Below, piece by piece: positions 26,060 through 36,263 of a DNA stretch of 64,000 nucleotides. A model generated the notes under the pieces. It searched no databases and was not told the origin of the DNA. It worked only from the letters and a program-made list of their open reading frames with translations. Source of the DNA: an uncultured Sutterella sp. Lineage in GTDB: Bacteria > Pseudomonadota > Gammaproteobacteria > Burkholderiales > Burkholderiaceae_F. The DNA lies in NCBI GenBank assembly GCA_900538905.1, contig UPZS01000001.1, positions 127,691-191,690 of the forward strand, in the 5' to 3' direction. Each line of letters starts with the position of its first letter. The stretch's first letter is position 1. A program made the translations under genes and the position numbers.

Positions 26060-26395
26060 GGGGCAGAAGCAAAATTTTTTTCTGACTTGAGTGGATCATA
26101 GATATTTTTATTTTTTTAAAACTTTGAGCTTGTCTCATTAGTCTGGGTAAACCCTAACAAAATTGACCTAAAATTGTCTCGCATTTCTGAAAAATTTCGT
26201 GCATTATGCGCAGTAACGATGCGAAATGTTTTTTGATGTTATCGGCTTCGTTATTGGGTTTGTGGATCTTTGTCGATCTGAAATGATCAAAGATTGATCT
26301 ACATGATGACGGGAATAAAGTGCAAGAAGCTGTTGATAGAAAATTTCTATCAATATTTTAGGTAGGACCGCTTCTTGAAAGAAGGAAACAGAGAA
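26060..26395. other. AT-rich intergenic region upstream of recA
   Basis: This non-coding stretch separates the divergent tRNA-Lys promoter from recA. It is clearly more AT-rich than its surroundings. I find no match to the CTGT-N8-ACAG SOS box. A perfect inverted repeat occurs at 26333-26353 (separate entry). No open reading frame or RNA gene is evident. Confidence 0.6.
26333..26353. promoter_or_regulatory. perfect 21-base inverted repeat before recA, candidate operator
   Basis: TTGATAGAAA (26333-26342), a central A, and TTTCTATCAA (26344-26353). It ends about 43 bases before the recA ATG. It does not resemble the E. coli LexA box, but its place suits a regulator binding near the recA promoter or 5' leader. 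Alternatively it forms a hairpin in the mRNA. Confidence 0.5.
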
Positions 26396-27580
26396 ATGGC
26401 TGAGAAAAAAAAGAACACGAACGCGGAAACTCGAGTCGAGCGTGTCAATGATGCGGAAGAACGTAAAAAGGCGTTGGCTGCTGCCCTGTCCTACATTGAA
26501 AAGGAATTTGGCAAGGGCTCCATCATGCGCATGGGGGAAGGCACCCAGACCGAAGATGTCGAGGTTGTGAGCACCGGCTCTTTGGGACTCGATCTGGCAT
26601 TAGGCGTGGGCGGTTTACCGCGCGGACGTATCGTCGAGATCTACGGTCCGGAAAGTTCCGGTAAGACGACGCTTACGCTGCACATCATTGCCGAAATGCA
26701 GAAAATTGGTGGCACGTGCGCCTTCATTGACGCCGAACATGCTTTGGACGTTTCGTATGCTCAGCACTTAGGTGTCAAGCTTGACGATCTGTTGCTGTCG
26801 CAGCCCGACACTGGCGAACAGGCTTTGGAAATCACGGACGCGCTGGTGCGTTCCGGTTCGGTTGATCTGGTAGTGATCGACTCGGTGGCTGCACTCACGC
26901 CGCGCAGTGAAATCGAAGGCGATATGGGTGAGGCGCTTCCCGGCCTTCAGGCCCGTCTGATGAGCCAGGCTCTTCGTAAGCTCACGGGTTCCATCAAGAA
27001 GACCAAGACGCTGGTGATCTTCATTAACCAGATCCGTATGAAGATCGGCGTTTCCTACGGCAACCCCGAAACGACGACAGGCGGTAACGCACTCAAGTTC
27101 TACAGTACCGTTCGTGTGGATATTCGCCGCAAGACCAACCTTAAGAAGGGAGAAGAAATCTACGGTGCCGAAACGGTCGTCAAGGTCGTCAAGAATAAGG
27201 TGGCACCTCCTTTCAAGAAGGCAAGCTTCGATATTCTCTACGGTGAAGGTATCTCGCGTGAAGGCGAACTTCTCGATTTGGGTGTAGAACTTGAAGTAGT
27301 CGGCAAATCGGGTGCTTGGTACAGCTACGAAGGAACGCGCATCGGCCAGGGCAAGGACAAGGCCCGCGAATGGCTGATAGCTAATCCGGAAAAAGCGCTT
27401 GAAATCGAAAACAAAATTCGTGAACTGCGCGGCATGAAGGGGCGTCCGACGTCGCTTACTCCCGGAGAACCGGCTCCCAAACCTGAACCTGCAAAGCCTG
27501 TCAAGGGTACCAAGGCTACGCCCGTGCGTGAGCCGTCTCCTGACGAAGATCTGCTTGAACCGGAAGACTTCTACGAATAA
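26396..27580 (+). CDS. recA: recombinase RecA
   Basis: Product of 394 residues. Walker A is GPESSGKTT (about 84-92); [28 protein letters not shown] and TTGGNALK are all canonical RecA blocks. The C-terminal tail is long and proline/lysine-rich before an acidic end ([14 protein letters not shown]). Start ATG 26396 is preceded by AGAAGGAAAC; a TTG seven codons upstream is less likely. It drives strand exchange and LexA cleavage. recX follows directly (TAATG overlap). Confidence 0.97.
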   Translation: MAEKKKNTNAETRVERVNDAEERKKALAAALSYIEKEFGKGSIMRMGEGTQTEDVEVVSTGSLGLDLALGVGGLPRGRIVEIYGPESSGKTTLTLHIIAEMQKIGGTCAFIDAEHALDVSYAQHLGVKLDDLLLSQPDTGEQALEITDALVRSGSVDLVVIDSVAALTPRSEIEGDMGEALPGLQARLMSQALRKLTGSIKKTKTLVIFINQIRMKIGVSYGNPETTTGGNALKFYSTVRVDIRRKTNLKKGEEIYGAETVVKVVKNKVAPPFKKASFDILYGEGISREGELLDLGVELEVVGKSGAWYSYEGTRIGQGKDKAREWLIANPEKALEIENKIRELRGMKGRPTSLTPGEPAPKPEPAKPVKGTKATPVREPSPDEDLLEPEDFYE

Positions 27581-28083
27581 TGACGACGGACATGAAACGT
27601 CCGACGCAGCAAGAACAGCCCCGTAGCCTTATGGCGCGGGGCATTGACGCTTTATCGCGTCGGGAATATTCGCGAAAAGAACTTCGGGAAAAACTTGTGC
27701 AGGCGCTTGAGGCGGGACAATCCGCTTCCGAAGTAGACGCTGTGCTTGATGAGCTCGAAAGCAAAAAGTATCTGAGCAATGAGCGCTACGCCAGAAGCCG
27801 CGTGCGGATGCGAAGCGCCCGCTATGGGAACCGACGCCTGGCTTACGAATTGTCCATGCAGGGAATTGGAGCCGAGGAGGTCCAAGAGGCTTTACAGGAA
27901 GCAGGCGACGAGTTTGAACGGGCCTGGGTCGTTTGGAGTCGACGTTACGGGAATCCTCCCGAAGACTACAAAGAGAAGACAAGACAGGCGAGATTTTTAG
28001 CCGCCCGTGGGTTTGGCTTTGATATGATTGAACGAGTCTTTGATAAAGCTCGCGAAGAAGCTTGCAAAGACGAGGATGACTAA
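27580..28083 (+). CDS. recX: RecA regulatory protein RecX
   Basis: Product of 167 residues. SLMARGIDALSRREYSRKELREKL and LDELESKKYLSNERYARSRVRMRSARYGNRRLAYEL are the three-helix RecX repeats. It binds and modulates RecA filaments. Its ATG shares one base with the recA stop, so it should be made at lower level from the same mRNA. Confidence 0.94.
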   Translation: MTTDMKRPTQQEQPRSLMARGIDALSRREYSRKELREKLVQALEAGQSASEVDAVLDELESKKYLSNERYARSRVRMRSARYGNRRLAYELSMQGIGAEEVQEALQEAGDEFERAWVVWSRRYGNPPEDYKEKTRQARFLAARGFGFDMIERVFDKAREEACKDEDD

Positions 28084-28108
28084 TGCGCCATCAAATCAAA
28101 GGAACCTG

Positions 28109-28155
28109 CGGTCGGAATCCTGTTGGGCAGTAAGTGCCTCCCGAAACTTCGACCG
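28109..28155 (+). other. structured leader or terminator hairpin between recX and the symporter
   Basis: Outer stem CGGTCG (28109-28114) with CGACCG (28150-28155), and an inner pairing of GGGCA with TGCCT around a GTAAG loop. It is not followed by a T run, so it looks more like a leader structure than a terminator. No known riboswitch class was recognised. Confidence 0.35.
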
Positions 28156-28206
28156 TAGTGTTTCATCCTCGAAACCACAATCACAATAAAAAACGGTCAG
28201 TTTCAT

Positions 28207-29550
28207 ATGTCAGGTAGCACCAAACAGACAAACTTCGGATCACGCCTGGGATTTATTTTGGCTTCGGCGGGTTCGGCCGTCGGGCTTGGGGCCATTTGGA
28301 AGTTCCCCTACATGGCCGGCACCAACGGCGGCGCCGTGTTCATGCTTCCTTATATCTTCTTTACCGTCACGGTCGGCATGGCGCTTTTGCTTGCTGAATT
28401 CGCGATGGGACGCGCTGGTCGCAGCGGTCCGGTGGGCAGCCTTAACAAGGTTTGCGGCAAGCCCTGGGGCATTTTCGGCGGCATCGGCGTTTTTACTGTC
28501 TTCTTGATTCTTTCTTTCTATTCGATCGTAGGCGGCTGGTGTCTGAAGTACACCGCCGATGCGGCAACTGGTGCCGGTCTCAAGATCGCGCCCGAGCAGT
28601 TGGGTTCTTATTTCGGGGCTTTCGTCTCCGATGGCGTGAGCTCCTATCTGATGCTGCTGCTTTTCCTGTTCATCACGGCCATTGTCGTGTTGCGCGGCAT
28701 CGACAAGGGCGTGGAGCGTTTTGCCAAGGTTCTGATGCCGGCGCTCTTTGTGCTGATGATCGTGCTCATTATTCGCGGCGTGACGTTGCCCGGCGGTTGG
28801 GAAGGCGTGAAATTTCTCTTTATGCCCCGCTGGGAAGACTTCAGCGGTTCGGCGCTCTTTAACGCTATGGGCTTTTGCTTTTTCTCGCTGTCGCTTGGCG
28901 CCGGTACCATGATCACCTACGGTACGTATCTGTCCGACAAGGCCAATCTTCCCGGCAGTGTCGGTTGGGTGGCGGTGCTTGCCATCCTCTCCTCTCTGCT
29001 GGGAGGCCTGATGGTGATGCCCGCCGTGTTTGCCTTCGGGCTCGATCCGGCCGCTGGCCCCGGGCTCACGTTCGTGACGATGCCTGCCATTTTTGCCAAG
29101 ATGCCGATGGGACAGCTTTTTGCTGTGTTCTTCTATGTCTGCCTTGTTGTGGCGGCCCTGACGAGCTCGGTGTCGATGCTTGAAGCCTGCACCGCTTTGC
29201 TCAGCAAGGAATTCAATCTGCCGCGCCGCACCGCTATCTTCACGACTGTTGCCGGAGCCGCCGTTGTCGGCTTGATTGCCAACCTTTCCTTCGGTGCGTG
29301 GTCTGACGTGAAGTTCTTCGGCAAGAACATTTTCGATCTGCTTGACTTCGTCACGAGTAACGTCGGCATGCCTTTGTCGACCTTCGGCATCGCAATTGCC
29401 GCAGCTTGGGTGGCTTGGCCCGTGATGCGCAATCAGCTCAATTACGAAGGAGGCGTTTCGGACTCGTGGCTTAAGGCCGCACGCATTCTGATTGGCGTTA
29501 TTTCGCCATTGTTCGTGCTGATCGTCGCCCTCGGCGGCCTGTTCGGCTAA
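28207..29550 (+). CDS. sodium-dependent transporter of the NSS (SNF/LeuT) family
   Basis: Product of 447 residues with 11-12 membrane helices. The helix-1 signature GSAVGLGAIWKFPYMAGTNGG, with the unwound sodium site, and the helix-6 region FSLSLGAGTMITYGTY are diagnostic. Bacterial members take up amino acids such as tryptophan, tyrosine or leucine with sodium. Substrate is not inferable from sequence alone. It stands alone, with recX upstream and sucC downstream. Confidence 0.92.
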   Translation: MSGSTKQTNFGSRLGFILASAGSAVGLGAIWKFPYMAGTNGGAVFMLPYIFFTVTVGMALLLAEFAMGRAGRSGPVGSLNKVCGKPWGIFGGIGVFTVFLILSFYSIVGGWCLKYTADAATGAGLKIAPEQLGSYFGAFVSDGVSSYLMLLLFLFITAIVVLRGIDKGVERFAKVLMPALFVLMIVLIIRGVTLPGGWEGVKFLFMPRWEDFSGSALFNAMGFCFFSLSLGAGTMITYGTYLSDKANLPGSVGWVAVLAILSSLLGGLMVMPAVFAFGLDPAAGPGLTFVTMPAIFAKMPMGQLFAVFFYVCLVVAALTSSVSMLEACTALLSKEFNLPRRTAIFTTVAGAAVVGLIANLSFGAWSDVKFFGKNIFDLLDFVTSNVGMPLSTFGIAIAAAWVAWPVMRNQLNYEGGVSDSWLKAARILIGVISPLFVLIVALGGLFG

Positions 29551-29638
29551 ACAATAGATTTTTTGACAGGGAGTGGAACCGGCAGAGTGGGAGCTCGATG
29601 CGTGGTAAAACGGATCATGTGCCGGTTCCTGAATAAAA

Positions 29639-30811
29639 ATGAAAATTCATGAGTATCAAGCCAAGGCGCTTTTTGCGGCGACAGGGATTCCTGTCGCCGC
29701 CGGGCGTCCGGCGTTTTCCGTCGAAGAGGCGGTGGAGGCGGCCGAGCAAATCGGCGGCAGCTGTTGGGCCGTCAAGGCTCAGATTCATGCGGGTGGCCGC
29801 GGCAAGGCGGGTGGCGTCAAACTCGCTCGTTCCTTGGGTGAAGTGCGAGTTGCCGCGTCTGACATTCTCGGGAAAGTGTTGGTGACCCCGCAGACGGGGC
29901 CTAAGGGGAAGCGCGTCGAGCGTCTGTACATTGAGGCGGCAGCAGACATTGCCGCAGAGTTCTATGCCGCAGTGCTCGTGGATCGCGTTTCGCAGACGAT
30001 TTGTCTGATGGCAAGCAGCAGCGGCGGGATGGATATTGAAGAGGTTGCCAAGACCAAACCCGAAACGCTTTTGAAACTGTCCGTGGATCCGGGCATTGGT
30101 TTGACCGACGAGGCGACGAGGTCGCTTTCGAAGGTGCTCGGGTTTACCGGTTCGACGGTTGAGAAAGCGGCGGATTTCTTTCAAAAACTCTATCGCGTCT
30201 TTGTAGACAACGATGCGTCCCTTGTGGAAGTCAATCCGTTTGCGCTGCTCTCCGACGGTTCGCTATTAGCACTCGATGCCAAGATGACGTTTGACGACAA
30301 CGCTCTTTGGCGTCATCCGGAATTTGAAGCGCTGCGCGATGCAAGTGAGGAGGATCCCTTGGAGATGCGTGCCAAGGCAAGCTCCCTGAGTTATATCGCA
30401 CTCGATGGCAACATCGCCTGCATGGTTAACGGAGCGGGGCTCGCAATGGCTACGATGGACGCCATCAAGCTTTACGGTGGCGAACCGGCTAATTTTCTTG
30501 ATGTTGGCGGTAGCGCCACGGTTGAGAAGGTGACAGCGGCTTTTGAGATCATGCTTTCCAATCCCAAGGTGAGCACGGTGCTTGTCAATATTTTCGGCGG
30601 CATCATGCATTGCGACACGATTGCCGAAGGCATCGTGGAAGCGTGCCGCCGAGCCAAGTTAACGATTCCGTTGGTGATTCGCATGAACGGAACCAACGAA
30701 GAGATCGGACGCCAGATTCTTGCTGAGAGCGGTTTGTCGATCATCACGGCGGACAATATGGCGCAGGCGGAACACAAGGCTGTTGAGGCTGCGCAAGGAG
30801 GTGCGAAATGA
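29639..30811 (+). CDS. sucC: succinate-CoA ligase beta subunit
   Basis: Product of 390 residues. [22 protein letters not shown] opens the ATP-grasp domain, [19 protein letters not shown] and [18 protein letters not shown] carry metal/nucleotide contacts, and the C-terminal CoA-ligase domain has [16 protein letters not shown]. It catalyses the substrate-level phosphorylation step of the TCA cycle with SucD. ATGA overlap with sucD. Confidence 0.95.
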   Translation: MKIHEYQAKALFAATGIPVAAGRPAFSVEEAVEAAEQIGGSCWAVKAQIHAGGRGKAGGVKLARSLGEVRVAASDILGKVLVTPQTGPKGKRVERLYIEAAADIAAEFYAAVLVDRVSQTICLMASSSGGMDIEEVAKTKPETLLKLSVDPGIGLTDEATRSLSKVLGFTGSTVEKAADFFQKLYRVFVDNDASLVEVNPFALLSDGSLLALDAKMTFDDNALWRHPEFEALRDASEEDPLEMRAKASSLSYIALDGNIACMVNGAGLAMATMDAIKLYGGEPANFLDVGGSATVEKVTAAFEIMLSNPKVSTVLVNIFGGIMHCDTIAEGIVEACRRAKLTIPLVIRMNGTNEEIGRQILAESGLSIITADNMAQAEHKAVEAAQGGAK

Positions 30812-31686
30812 GCATTCTTGTGAACAGCACCACGCGCGTGATCACGCAAGGCATGACCGGCAAGACGGGGGCCTATCACACGCGGGCTTGCCGTGCATAT
30901 GCAAACGCCGACAACTTTGTGGCCGGTGTCAATCCCCGCAAAGCGGGCACCGACATGGACGGTATCCCGATTTTCGGGACAGTGGCCGAAGCCAAGAACG
31001 CCACGGGAGCCAATGCGTCTGTCATCTATGTGCCGCCCGCCGGAGCTGCGGCTGCGATTTTGGAAGCCGTGGAAGCGCAGCTTGATCTGGTTGTCTGCAT
31101 TACGGAAGGCATTCCGGTCTTGGATATGCTGCGTGTTAAAAGCCGTATGCGCGAACTCGGTAGCAAGACGCTTCTGCTGGGGCCCAATTGCCCGGGCCTG
31201 ATCACTCCCGAGGAAATGAAAATCGGCATTATGCCGGGGCACATTTGCCGCAAGGGGCGCATCGGCGTGGTAAGTCGCTCAGGAACGCTCACCTATGAAG
31301 CGGTAGCGCAGCTTACCGATCTCGGTCTTGGACAGTCGACGGCCGTAGGCATCGGCGGCGATCCTGTCAACGGCCTCAAGCACATTGATGTGCTCAAACT
31401 CTTTAACGACGATCCGGAGACGGACGCCGTGGTCATGATCGGCGAAATCGGCGGCAGCGATGAAGAAATTGCGGCGCAGTGGGCCAGAGACAACATGACC
31501 AAACCCGTGGTCGGCTTTATTGCGGGCGTAACGGCGCCGGCTGGAAAACGCATGGGCCACGCCGGCGCCATCATTGACGCGGGTCGCGGAACGGCCGAAG
31601 AGAAGATCCGTGTTTTGAACGACTGCGGTATCCGAACAACAAGAGATCCGTCGGAGATCGGCAAGCTGCTTGCTTCCGTCCTCTGA
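30808..31686 (+). CDS. sucD: succinate-CoA ligase alpha subunit
   Basis: Product of 292 residues. The CoA-binding Rossmann domain is N-terminal ([15 protein letters not shown]). The phosphorylated histidine is in [37 protein letters not shown] is a strong family block. It forms the alpha-beta ligase with SucC and is translationally coupled to it. Confidence 0.95.
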   Translation: MSILVNSTTRVITQGMTGKTGAYHTRACRAYANADNFVAGVNPRKAGTDMDGIPIFGTVAEAKNATGANASVIYVPPAGAAAAILEAVEAQLDLVVCITEGIPVLDMLRVKSRMRELGSKTLLLGPNCPGLITPEEMKIGIMPGHICRKGRIGVVSRSGTLTYEAVAQLTDLGLGQSTAVGIGGDPVNGLKHIDVLKLFNDDPETDAVVMIGEIGGSDEEIAAQWARDNMTKPVVGFIAGVTAPAGKRMGHAGAIIDAGRGTAEEKIRVLNDCGIRTTRDPSEIGKLLASVL

Positions 31687-31698
31687 AAAACCCGCAAA

Positions 31699-31731
31699 AG
31701 CCTGTCTAAACAAAGACAAGGCTAATTTTGT
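31699..31731 (+). terminator. probable terminator after sucD
   Basis: AGCCTGTCT (31699-31707) pairs with AGACAAGGCT (31714-31723) with one bulge, followed by AATTTTGTT. Moderate strength. Confidence 0.55.
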
Positions 31732-31755
31732 TGAGATAGGATAAGCAAACTCAAT

Positions 31756-31784
31756 GCGCCGACTGGTTGCGAACTGGTCAGCGC
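31756..31784 (+). other. hairpin in the leader of the TerC-family gene
   Basis: GCGCCGAC (31756-31763) pairs with GTCAGCGC (31777-31784) with one mismatch and a 13-base loop. It lies 41 bases before the TerC start. It lacks the conserved cores of the manganese-sensing yybP-ykoY riboswitch, which would have been expected for some TerC genes. Confidence 0.35.
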
Positions 31785-31824
31785 ACGAAATCTGTAAATC
31801 AAAAATTCAGGAGCATTTTCCACC

Positions 31825-32574
31825 ATGGAATGGCTTTGGGACCTATTGGTTAATCTTCATTGGGGCGCCGTCGGTCAAATCATCATGATTGACATTCTCC
31901 TCGGCGGCGACAACGCGGTCGTTATTGCGCTCGCTTGCCGCAATCTGCCGCATGAACAGCGTCTGAAGGGCGTGTTCTGGGGGACGTTTGGCGCCATTGC
32001 GCTGCGCGTGATTCTCATTACCTTTGCCGTCATGTTGCTTGATTTGCCCTTCCTCAAGATGGTAGGCGCAGCGCTTCTTGTGTGGATCGGCGTCAAACTT
32101 TTGGTGCCTGAAGATGAGCATGAAAGCGAAAAAATCGAAGGCTCGGCTAAGCTCTTAGGGGCGATCAAGACGATCATCGTGGCCGACTTCGTGATGAGTC
32201 TCGACAACGTGATTGCTATTGCGGGAGCGGCGCAGCAGGCCCACGATGACCACCAGACGATGCTGGTTATTTTCGGCCTTTTGGTTTCTGTGCCCTTTAT
32301 TGTGTTCGGCAGCCAGGTGGTGCTCAAGCTTCTGGATCGTTTCCCCGTGATTGTGTGGATCGGCGGTGGTCTGTTGGGCTGGATCGGCGGCGGTTTGGTG
32401 ACTTCCGACGGCTTTGTCGTCAAGCACTTCCCGGATGCCGCAGCCTATCACTATCCGGCTGCGGTTGCCGGTGCCGTCCTGGTGGTGTTGCTGGGTTGGA
32501 TTTTTGCGCGACGCGCAAAGGCTAGGGCCAAGGGACGTCCGGCGCATCAGGTCGGAGGCGGTACGACATCATAA
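31825..32574 (+). CDS. TerC family membrane protein (YjbE-like)
   Basis: Product of 249 residues with about seven membrane helices. IDILLGGDNAVVIALACRNLP and ADFVMSLDNVIAIAGAA carry the paired acidic (GGDNAV/SLDNV) motifs typical of TerC proteins. Members in several bacteria act in manganese efflux or metalation of exported proteins. Start ATG 31825 follows CAGGAG. The C-terminus is basic. Monocistronic, closed by a strong terminator. Confidence 0.9.
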   Translation: MEWLWDLLVNLHWGAVGQIIMIDILLGGDNAVVIALACRNLPHEQRLKGVFWGTFGAIALRVILITFAVMLLDLPFLKMVGAALLVWIGVKLLVPEDEHESEKIEGSAKLLGAIKTIIVADFVMSLDNVIAIAGAAQQAHDDHQTMLVIFGLLVSVPFIVFGSQVVLKLLDRFPVIVWIGGGLLGWIGGGLVTSDGFVVKHFPDAAAYHYPAAVAGAVLVVLLGWIFARRAKARAKGRPAHQVGGGTTS

Positions 32575-32602
32575 GGCGCACGTCTCGCGCAGAAGTTCAA
32601 GC

Positions 32603-32645
32603 AAAACGGCAGAGCAGCTTTTTGTGCGGCTCTGCCGTTTGTTTT
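32603..32645 (+). terminator. intrinsic terminator after the TerC gene
   Basis: 12-bp stem AAACGGCAGAGC (32604-32615) with GCTCTGCCGTTT (32629-32640), then GTTTT. It lies between the TerC gene and the convergent gmhB and may act on both strands. Confidence 0.85.
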
Positions 32646-32664
32646 ACAGCGTTGCAAACAAGGC

Positions 32665-33213
32665 TCAGAGGCCGAGTTCGGCGACTGCTGTTGCGAGGGA
32701 ACGAGAAACGTCTGTACCGGCCACGGTGGTTTGCGGTGCGTTAAGTCCGTCTTTGCCAAGCAGAATGCGGCGGGGGATGCCGGCAGCCTGAGCAGCCTGC
32801 ATATCACTTTCCTTGTCGCCGAATAGAATGCTTTGAGACAAGTCGATGGACATCTCTTCGGCAGCCCGCAAAATCATGCCGGGCTGAGGCTTGCGGCAGG
32901 TACAGGCAATCTTGTAAGCGCCGATCGCTTTTTCCGGATGATGGGGGCAGAAGTAGATGCCAGCTAAAGGCGCACCCGCTTCCTCAAACATCCTGCACAT
33001 GTAAACGTTGAGCGCTTCGAAGTCGGTTTCCGTGTAGTAGCCGCGGCCGATGCCTGACTGGTTGGTGACGACGACAAGTGCGTAGCCTGCTTCGTAAAGC
33101 TTGCGGGCGGCGTCCAGCACGCCCTCAACCCATTCAAAATCCTCGCGGCGGCTCACGTAGGCATGATCAATGTTGATCACGCCGTCACGATCGAGAAATG
33201 CTGCCTTACGCAT
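32665..33213 (-). CDS. gmhB: D-glycero-beta-D-manno-heptose-1,7-bisphosphate 7-phosphatase
   Basis: Product of 182 residues of the HAD histidinol-phosphatase-like group. The nucleophile motif is FLDRDGVINIDH (Asp8, Asp10), VVVTNQSGIGRGY is motif II, and the zinc ligands are seen in FCPHHPE and ACTCRKP. It dephosphorylates heptose bisphosphate on the route to ADP-heptose for LPS inner core. Last gene of hldE-hldD-gmhB, 2 bases after hldD. Confidence 0.95.
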   Translation of the reverse strand: MRKAAFLDRDGVINIDHAYVSRREDFEWVEGVLDAARKLYEAGYALVVVTNQSGIGRGYYTETDFEALNVYMCRMFEEAGAPLAGIYFCPHHPEKAIGAYKIACTCRKPQPGMILRAAEEMSIDLSQSILFGDKESDMQAAQAAGIPRRILLGKDGLNAPQTTVAGTDVSRSLATAVAELGL

Positions 33214-33215
33214 CG

Positions 33216-34211
33216 TTATACACGCTCACCTGTGGGATAGGTTTCGCTCAGGTACTGCATGTATTTGGCCGTACCCTGCTGCACGGTGTGCAGTTCACCT
33301 TCGTAGCCGGCAGCGCGCAGGTTGGTGAGGTCGGCTTGGGTGTAGGCCTGATACTTACCCTTAAGAGCTTCGGGGAAGGGAATATATTCGATTAGTCCTT
33401 TGGAAACGGCTTCTTCGAGCGTGTAGTCAGTGCCGGAAAGCGAATTGACTACGGTGAGAGCCACGTCATTGAAGGGCTGAGCGCGGCCCGAACCGCAGTT
33501 GAAGATGCCCGATTTGCCTGCCGTCATAAAGTACATGGCGATGTCGATGACGTCTTCGACAAAGACGAAGTCGCGCATCTGGCAACCGTTGCCGTAACCG
33601 AGGCATCCTTCAAAGAGTTTGACTCGACCTTCCTTTTTGAATTGGAAGTATTGGTGAAAGGCGACGGAAGCCATGCGGCCCTTGTGCTGTTCGTGCGGAC
33701 CGTATACGTTGAAGTAGCGCATGCCGGCAACGGGTGCGGTGAGCGACTTCATGTTGGCGCGTACGACCTGATCAAACAAGTACTTCGAGTAGCCGTAAAC
33801 GTTAAGCGGTCCTTCGTAGGCAACATCTTCGACAAACACCTGGGACGCGCCGTAGGTAGCAGCCGAACTTGCGTAGATGAAGGGAATGCGATGCTTCTGC
33901 GCCCAATGGAAAAGATCGAGCGTGTAGCGGTAGTTGTTTTCCATCATGTAGCGGCCGTCGGTTTCCATTGTGTCCGAGCAAGCGCCTTGATGAAAAATCA
34001 CTTCAGGAACCGGCAGCTCATCGCGGCGCACGCGTTCGATGAAGTCGTTTTTGTCGAAATAGTCGCTGATCGAGCATTTGGCCAGGTTCAGAAACTTTTC
34101 GCTCTTGGTGAGATTGTCCACGGCAATGACGTCCTTAAAGCCGCGGCGATTGAGTTCGAGCACATTATTGCAACCGATGAAACCGGCAGCACCGGTGACC
34201 AGAATGGACAT
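33216..34211 (-). CDS. hldD: ADP-L-glycero-D-manno-heptose 6-epimerase
   Basis: Product of 331 residues, short-chain dehydrogenase-like with [10 protein letters not shown] as the nucleotide fold, YASSAATYG, and catalytic YSKYLFDQ. The HldD signature [20 protein letters not shown] is present. It makes the L-glycero form of ADP-heptose. Its start shares one base with the stop of the kinase gene (TAATG). Confidence 0.96.
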   Translation of the reverse strand: MSILVTGAAGFIGCNNVLELNRRGFKDVIAVDNLTKSEKFLNLAKCSISDYFDKNDFIERVRRDELPVPEVIFHQGACSDTMETDGRYMMENNYRYTLDLFHWAQKHRIPFIYASSAATYGASQVFVEDVAYEGPLNVYGYSKYLFDQVVRANMKSLTAPVAGMRYFNVYGPHEQHKGRMASVAFHQYFQFKKEGRVKLFEGCLGYGNGCQMRDFVFVEDVIDIAMYFMTAGKSGIFNCGSGRAQPFNDVALTVVNSLSGTDYTLEEAVSKGLIEYIPFPEALKGKYQAYTQADLTNLRAAGYEGELHTVQQGTAKYMQYLSETYPTGERV

Positions 34212-35143
34212 TATTGTTCCCCTTCGAAAAGTTCTTTGTAGCTCACGGAAGCAGTACCGAGTTTGCCTACGACAATGCCGCCGGCGCGGTTGGCGATGCG
34301 TACGGCTTCCTGCAGGTCGGCTTCTGCCGCAAGCATGGCGGCGGTGACGGCAATCACGGTGTCGCCTGCGCCCGAAACATCGAACACTTCGCGAGCCTGC
34401 GCGGGGACGGTGAGTTCGCCGTCGGCTGTGTAAAGCGTCATGCCTTCTTCGCTGCGCGTCAGAAGCAAGGCCTTCAGATCAAGCTCTTCGCGAAGGCGTT
34501 GCGCCTTGTTACGCAGCTCTTCTTCGGACGACCAACATCCGGTAACCATAGCAAGCTCTGCACGGTTGGGCGTGATGAGAGTGGCGCCCTTGTAGCGGCT
34601 GTAGTCACTGCCCTTGGGGTCGATCAAAACGGGAACGCCGACCTGACGGGCATGTTCAATCATTTGACGAATATGGTTGAGCCCGCCTTTGCCGTAGTCG
34701 GAAAGAACCACGGCGTCGGAGCGTTCGATCTGATCGTTAAATGAACCGAGAATGGCTGCGAGTACTTCTCGCGTGGGCGCATCTTCAAAGTCGGCACGCA
34801 ACATCTGCTGCTGACGCGCAATGATGCGCAGCTTAACGGTTGTTTTGATCGAAGAATCGGTCTGAAGCAGAGATTCAATGCCGGAAGCTTCCAAAAGCGA
34901 ACGCAACGTGTGGCCGGCTTCGTCTTCGCCGGCAACGCTCATAAGAGCGGCTTTGGCACCGAGTGTGGTGATATTGAGGGCGACATTGGCGGCACCGCCT
35001 AAACGGGCGTCGGTGCGCAGAACTCGCACGACGGGAACCGGCGCCTCGGGAGAAATGCGCTCGGCGTCGCCAAACCAATACTGGTCGAGCATGCAGTCGC
35101 CGACCACGAGAACGCGTTTGGCGGCAAGAACGGATGAATCCAT
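34211..35143 (-). CDS. rfaE1: D-glycero-beta-D-manno-heptose-7-phosphate kinase (stand-alone HldE kinase domain)
   Basis: Product of 310 residues, a PfkB-fold kinase. [29 protein letters not shown] opens the domain and [12 protein letters not shown] carries the catalytic aspartate. The protein stops after the kinase domain, so the cytidylyltransferase half found in E. coli HldE is a separate gene elsewhere. ATG 35143 is chosen because AAGGA lies 7 bases upstream. First gene of the ADP-heptose operon. Confidence 0.94.
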   Translation of the reverse strand: MDSSVLAAKRVLVVGDCMLDQYWFGDAERISPEAPVPVVRVLRTDARLGGAANVALNITTLGAKAALMSVAGEDEAGHTLRSLLEASGIESLLQTDSSIKTTVKLRIIARQQQMLRADFEDAPTREVLAAILGSFNDQIERSDAVVLSDYGKGGLNHIRQMIEHARQVGVPVLIDPKGSDYSRYKGATLITPNRAELAMVTGCWSSEEELRNKAQRLREELDLKALLLTRSEEGMTLYTADGELTVPAQAREVFDVSGAGDTVIAVTAAMLAAEADLQEAVRIANRAGGIVVGKLGTASVSYKELFEGEQ

Positions 35144-35242
35144 GAATTTCCTTTCAATATTCAGGGCACGATGGCTCAAAACCGAATTTCAGCGCCCCCT
35201 TGTTTGCCGGTCATTTTAGAGTGCCTCAAAACGGCTTGCCAG

Positions 35243-35260
35243 AACACTTTTGCAAGTGTT
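35243..35260 (-). other. small hairpin between the aryl-polyene operon and the heptose operon
   Basis: AACACTT (35243-35249) and AAGTGTT (35254-35260) form a 7-bp stem just past the last aryl-polyene gene on the minus strand. No T run follows, so read-through into the heptose operon is plausible. Confidence 0.3.
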
Positions 35261-35280
35261 TGTATGAACAAATCGGTTTG

Positions 35281-36261
35281 TCAGTACTTATGTTTGCGAG
35301 TTTCCGAAGCTTGTCCGCTTTGCGCAGGATGCCAGAAATCAAAGAAGTTGAACCAGTCGTAAGGGCTTTTTAAAAGTCGGGTTTCCAGCGTCCGTACCCA
35401 GGCGTTGGCCATGGACGAAAGCGTTTGAGAGCGTTTGGCTCGAGGCACGGTAGCTCCGTCGTAGACGCGAGTAAAAGCAACGCGATAACGAGCTTTGCTT
35501 TGAGCTTCCGTTTCTCGCACGCAGATCATGCTCCAGGCCGAGCATTTCAAAAGTGTGGCAAGCAGAAAAGGGCCGAGCGCCAAGGGGGCTTCTTCTCCCA
35601 AAAAAGGGACGCTCACACAGGCTGAAGAACCGATCGGGGTGCGGTCGGCGACGATCACGATCCAATGACCGGCTTCGATGATTTCAGACATTTGTACGGC
35701 TGTCTGAGGGCCCACATCGGTCACCTGAAGATGCCGTACGGCAAATTTAGGATTGAGTTTGGAGACAATCTCGGTGAAACGTGCGGCGTGTGTGGTGTGA
35801 GTGAGCACATAGACTAACCGATCTTTAGTGGCTTCGCTTTTTTCCAGTTCGGTTTCGCCGATGAATTGACAGAGCTCCTGACAGCCGGTGTGCGCAGTGA
35901 TGATGATTGCCCCTCTGGAGTCAGCGAGGAGTTCAGAGACGCCTTCAACAGCGAGGTCTTTGGCAGTAAAAAAGCCCGAGACAGCCAGCAGTTTGTCGAG
36001 AATTGTGTCGGCAAAGCGCCAGATGTGCTTGAGTGTTGCCAAACAGCCCGGACGCGGTTCATTTTTCGTGCGTGCGACGTGATCAAGATAAAGGCGACTT
36101 GCGCGTCGTGCCGTGGGACTCGCAAGCCAGTAGAAAACGATGACAGGCCACAGGCTGAGGTGAAAAAGCGTGCGTCCGCCGAGGCGAAAAACGGCAAGAA
36201 GAAACGAAATGCCTGCCGTGTTTGTCTTTTCCGGCGTTTCGGACCAATGCTTGGCGGCCAT
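35281..36261 (-). CDS. LpxL/HtrB-family lipid acyltransferase of the aryl-polyene operon
   Basis: Product of 326 residues of the lysophospholipid/lipid A acyltransferase family. An N-terminal hydrophobic segment precedes IIITAHTGCQELCQFIGE, where the catalytic histidine-x4-glutamate (HTGCQE) is seen, and VIVADRTPIG. It ends with YDWFNFFDFW, typical of LpxL-like proteins. In the E. coli-type cluster this domain is fused to the glycosyltransferase; here it is a separate gene, 2 bases downstream of it. It probably acylates the polyene's lipid anchor. Confidence 0.85.
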   Translation of the reverse strand: MAAKHWSETPEKTNTAGISFLLAVFRLGGRTLFHLSLWPVIVFYWLASPTARRASRLYLDHVARTKNEPRPGCLATLKHIWRFADTILDKLLAVSGFFTAKDLAVEGVSELLADSRGAIIITAHTGCQELCQFIGETELEKSEATKDRLVYVLTHTTHAARFTEIVSKLNPKFAVRHLQVTDVGPQTAVQMSEIIEAGHWIVIVADRTPIGSSACVSVPFLGEEAPLALGPFLLATLLKCSAWSMICVRETEAQSKARYRVAFTRVYDGATVPRAKRSQTLSSMANAWVRTLETRLLKSPYDWFNFFDFWHPAQSGQASETRKHKY

Positions 36262-36263
36262 GG

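Noticed and set aside
26060-26395. Possible canonical LexA box before recA
   Set aside because: CTG triplets occur but none has CAG at the right distance.
31687-31824. yybP-ykoY manganese riboswitch before the TerC gene
   Set aside because: The conserved loops are not present; only a simple hairpin is seen.
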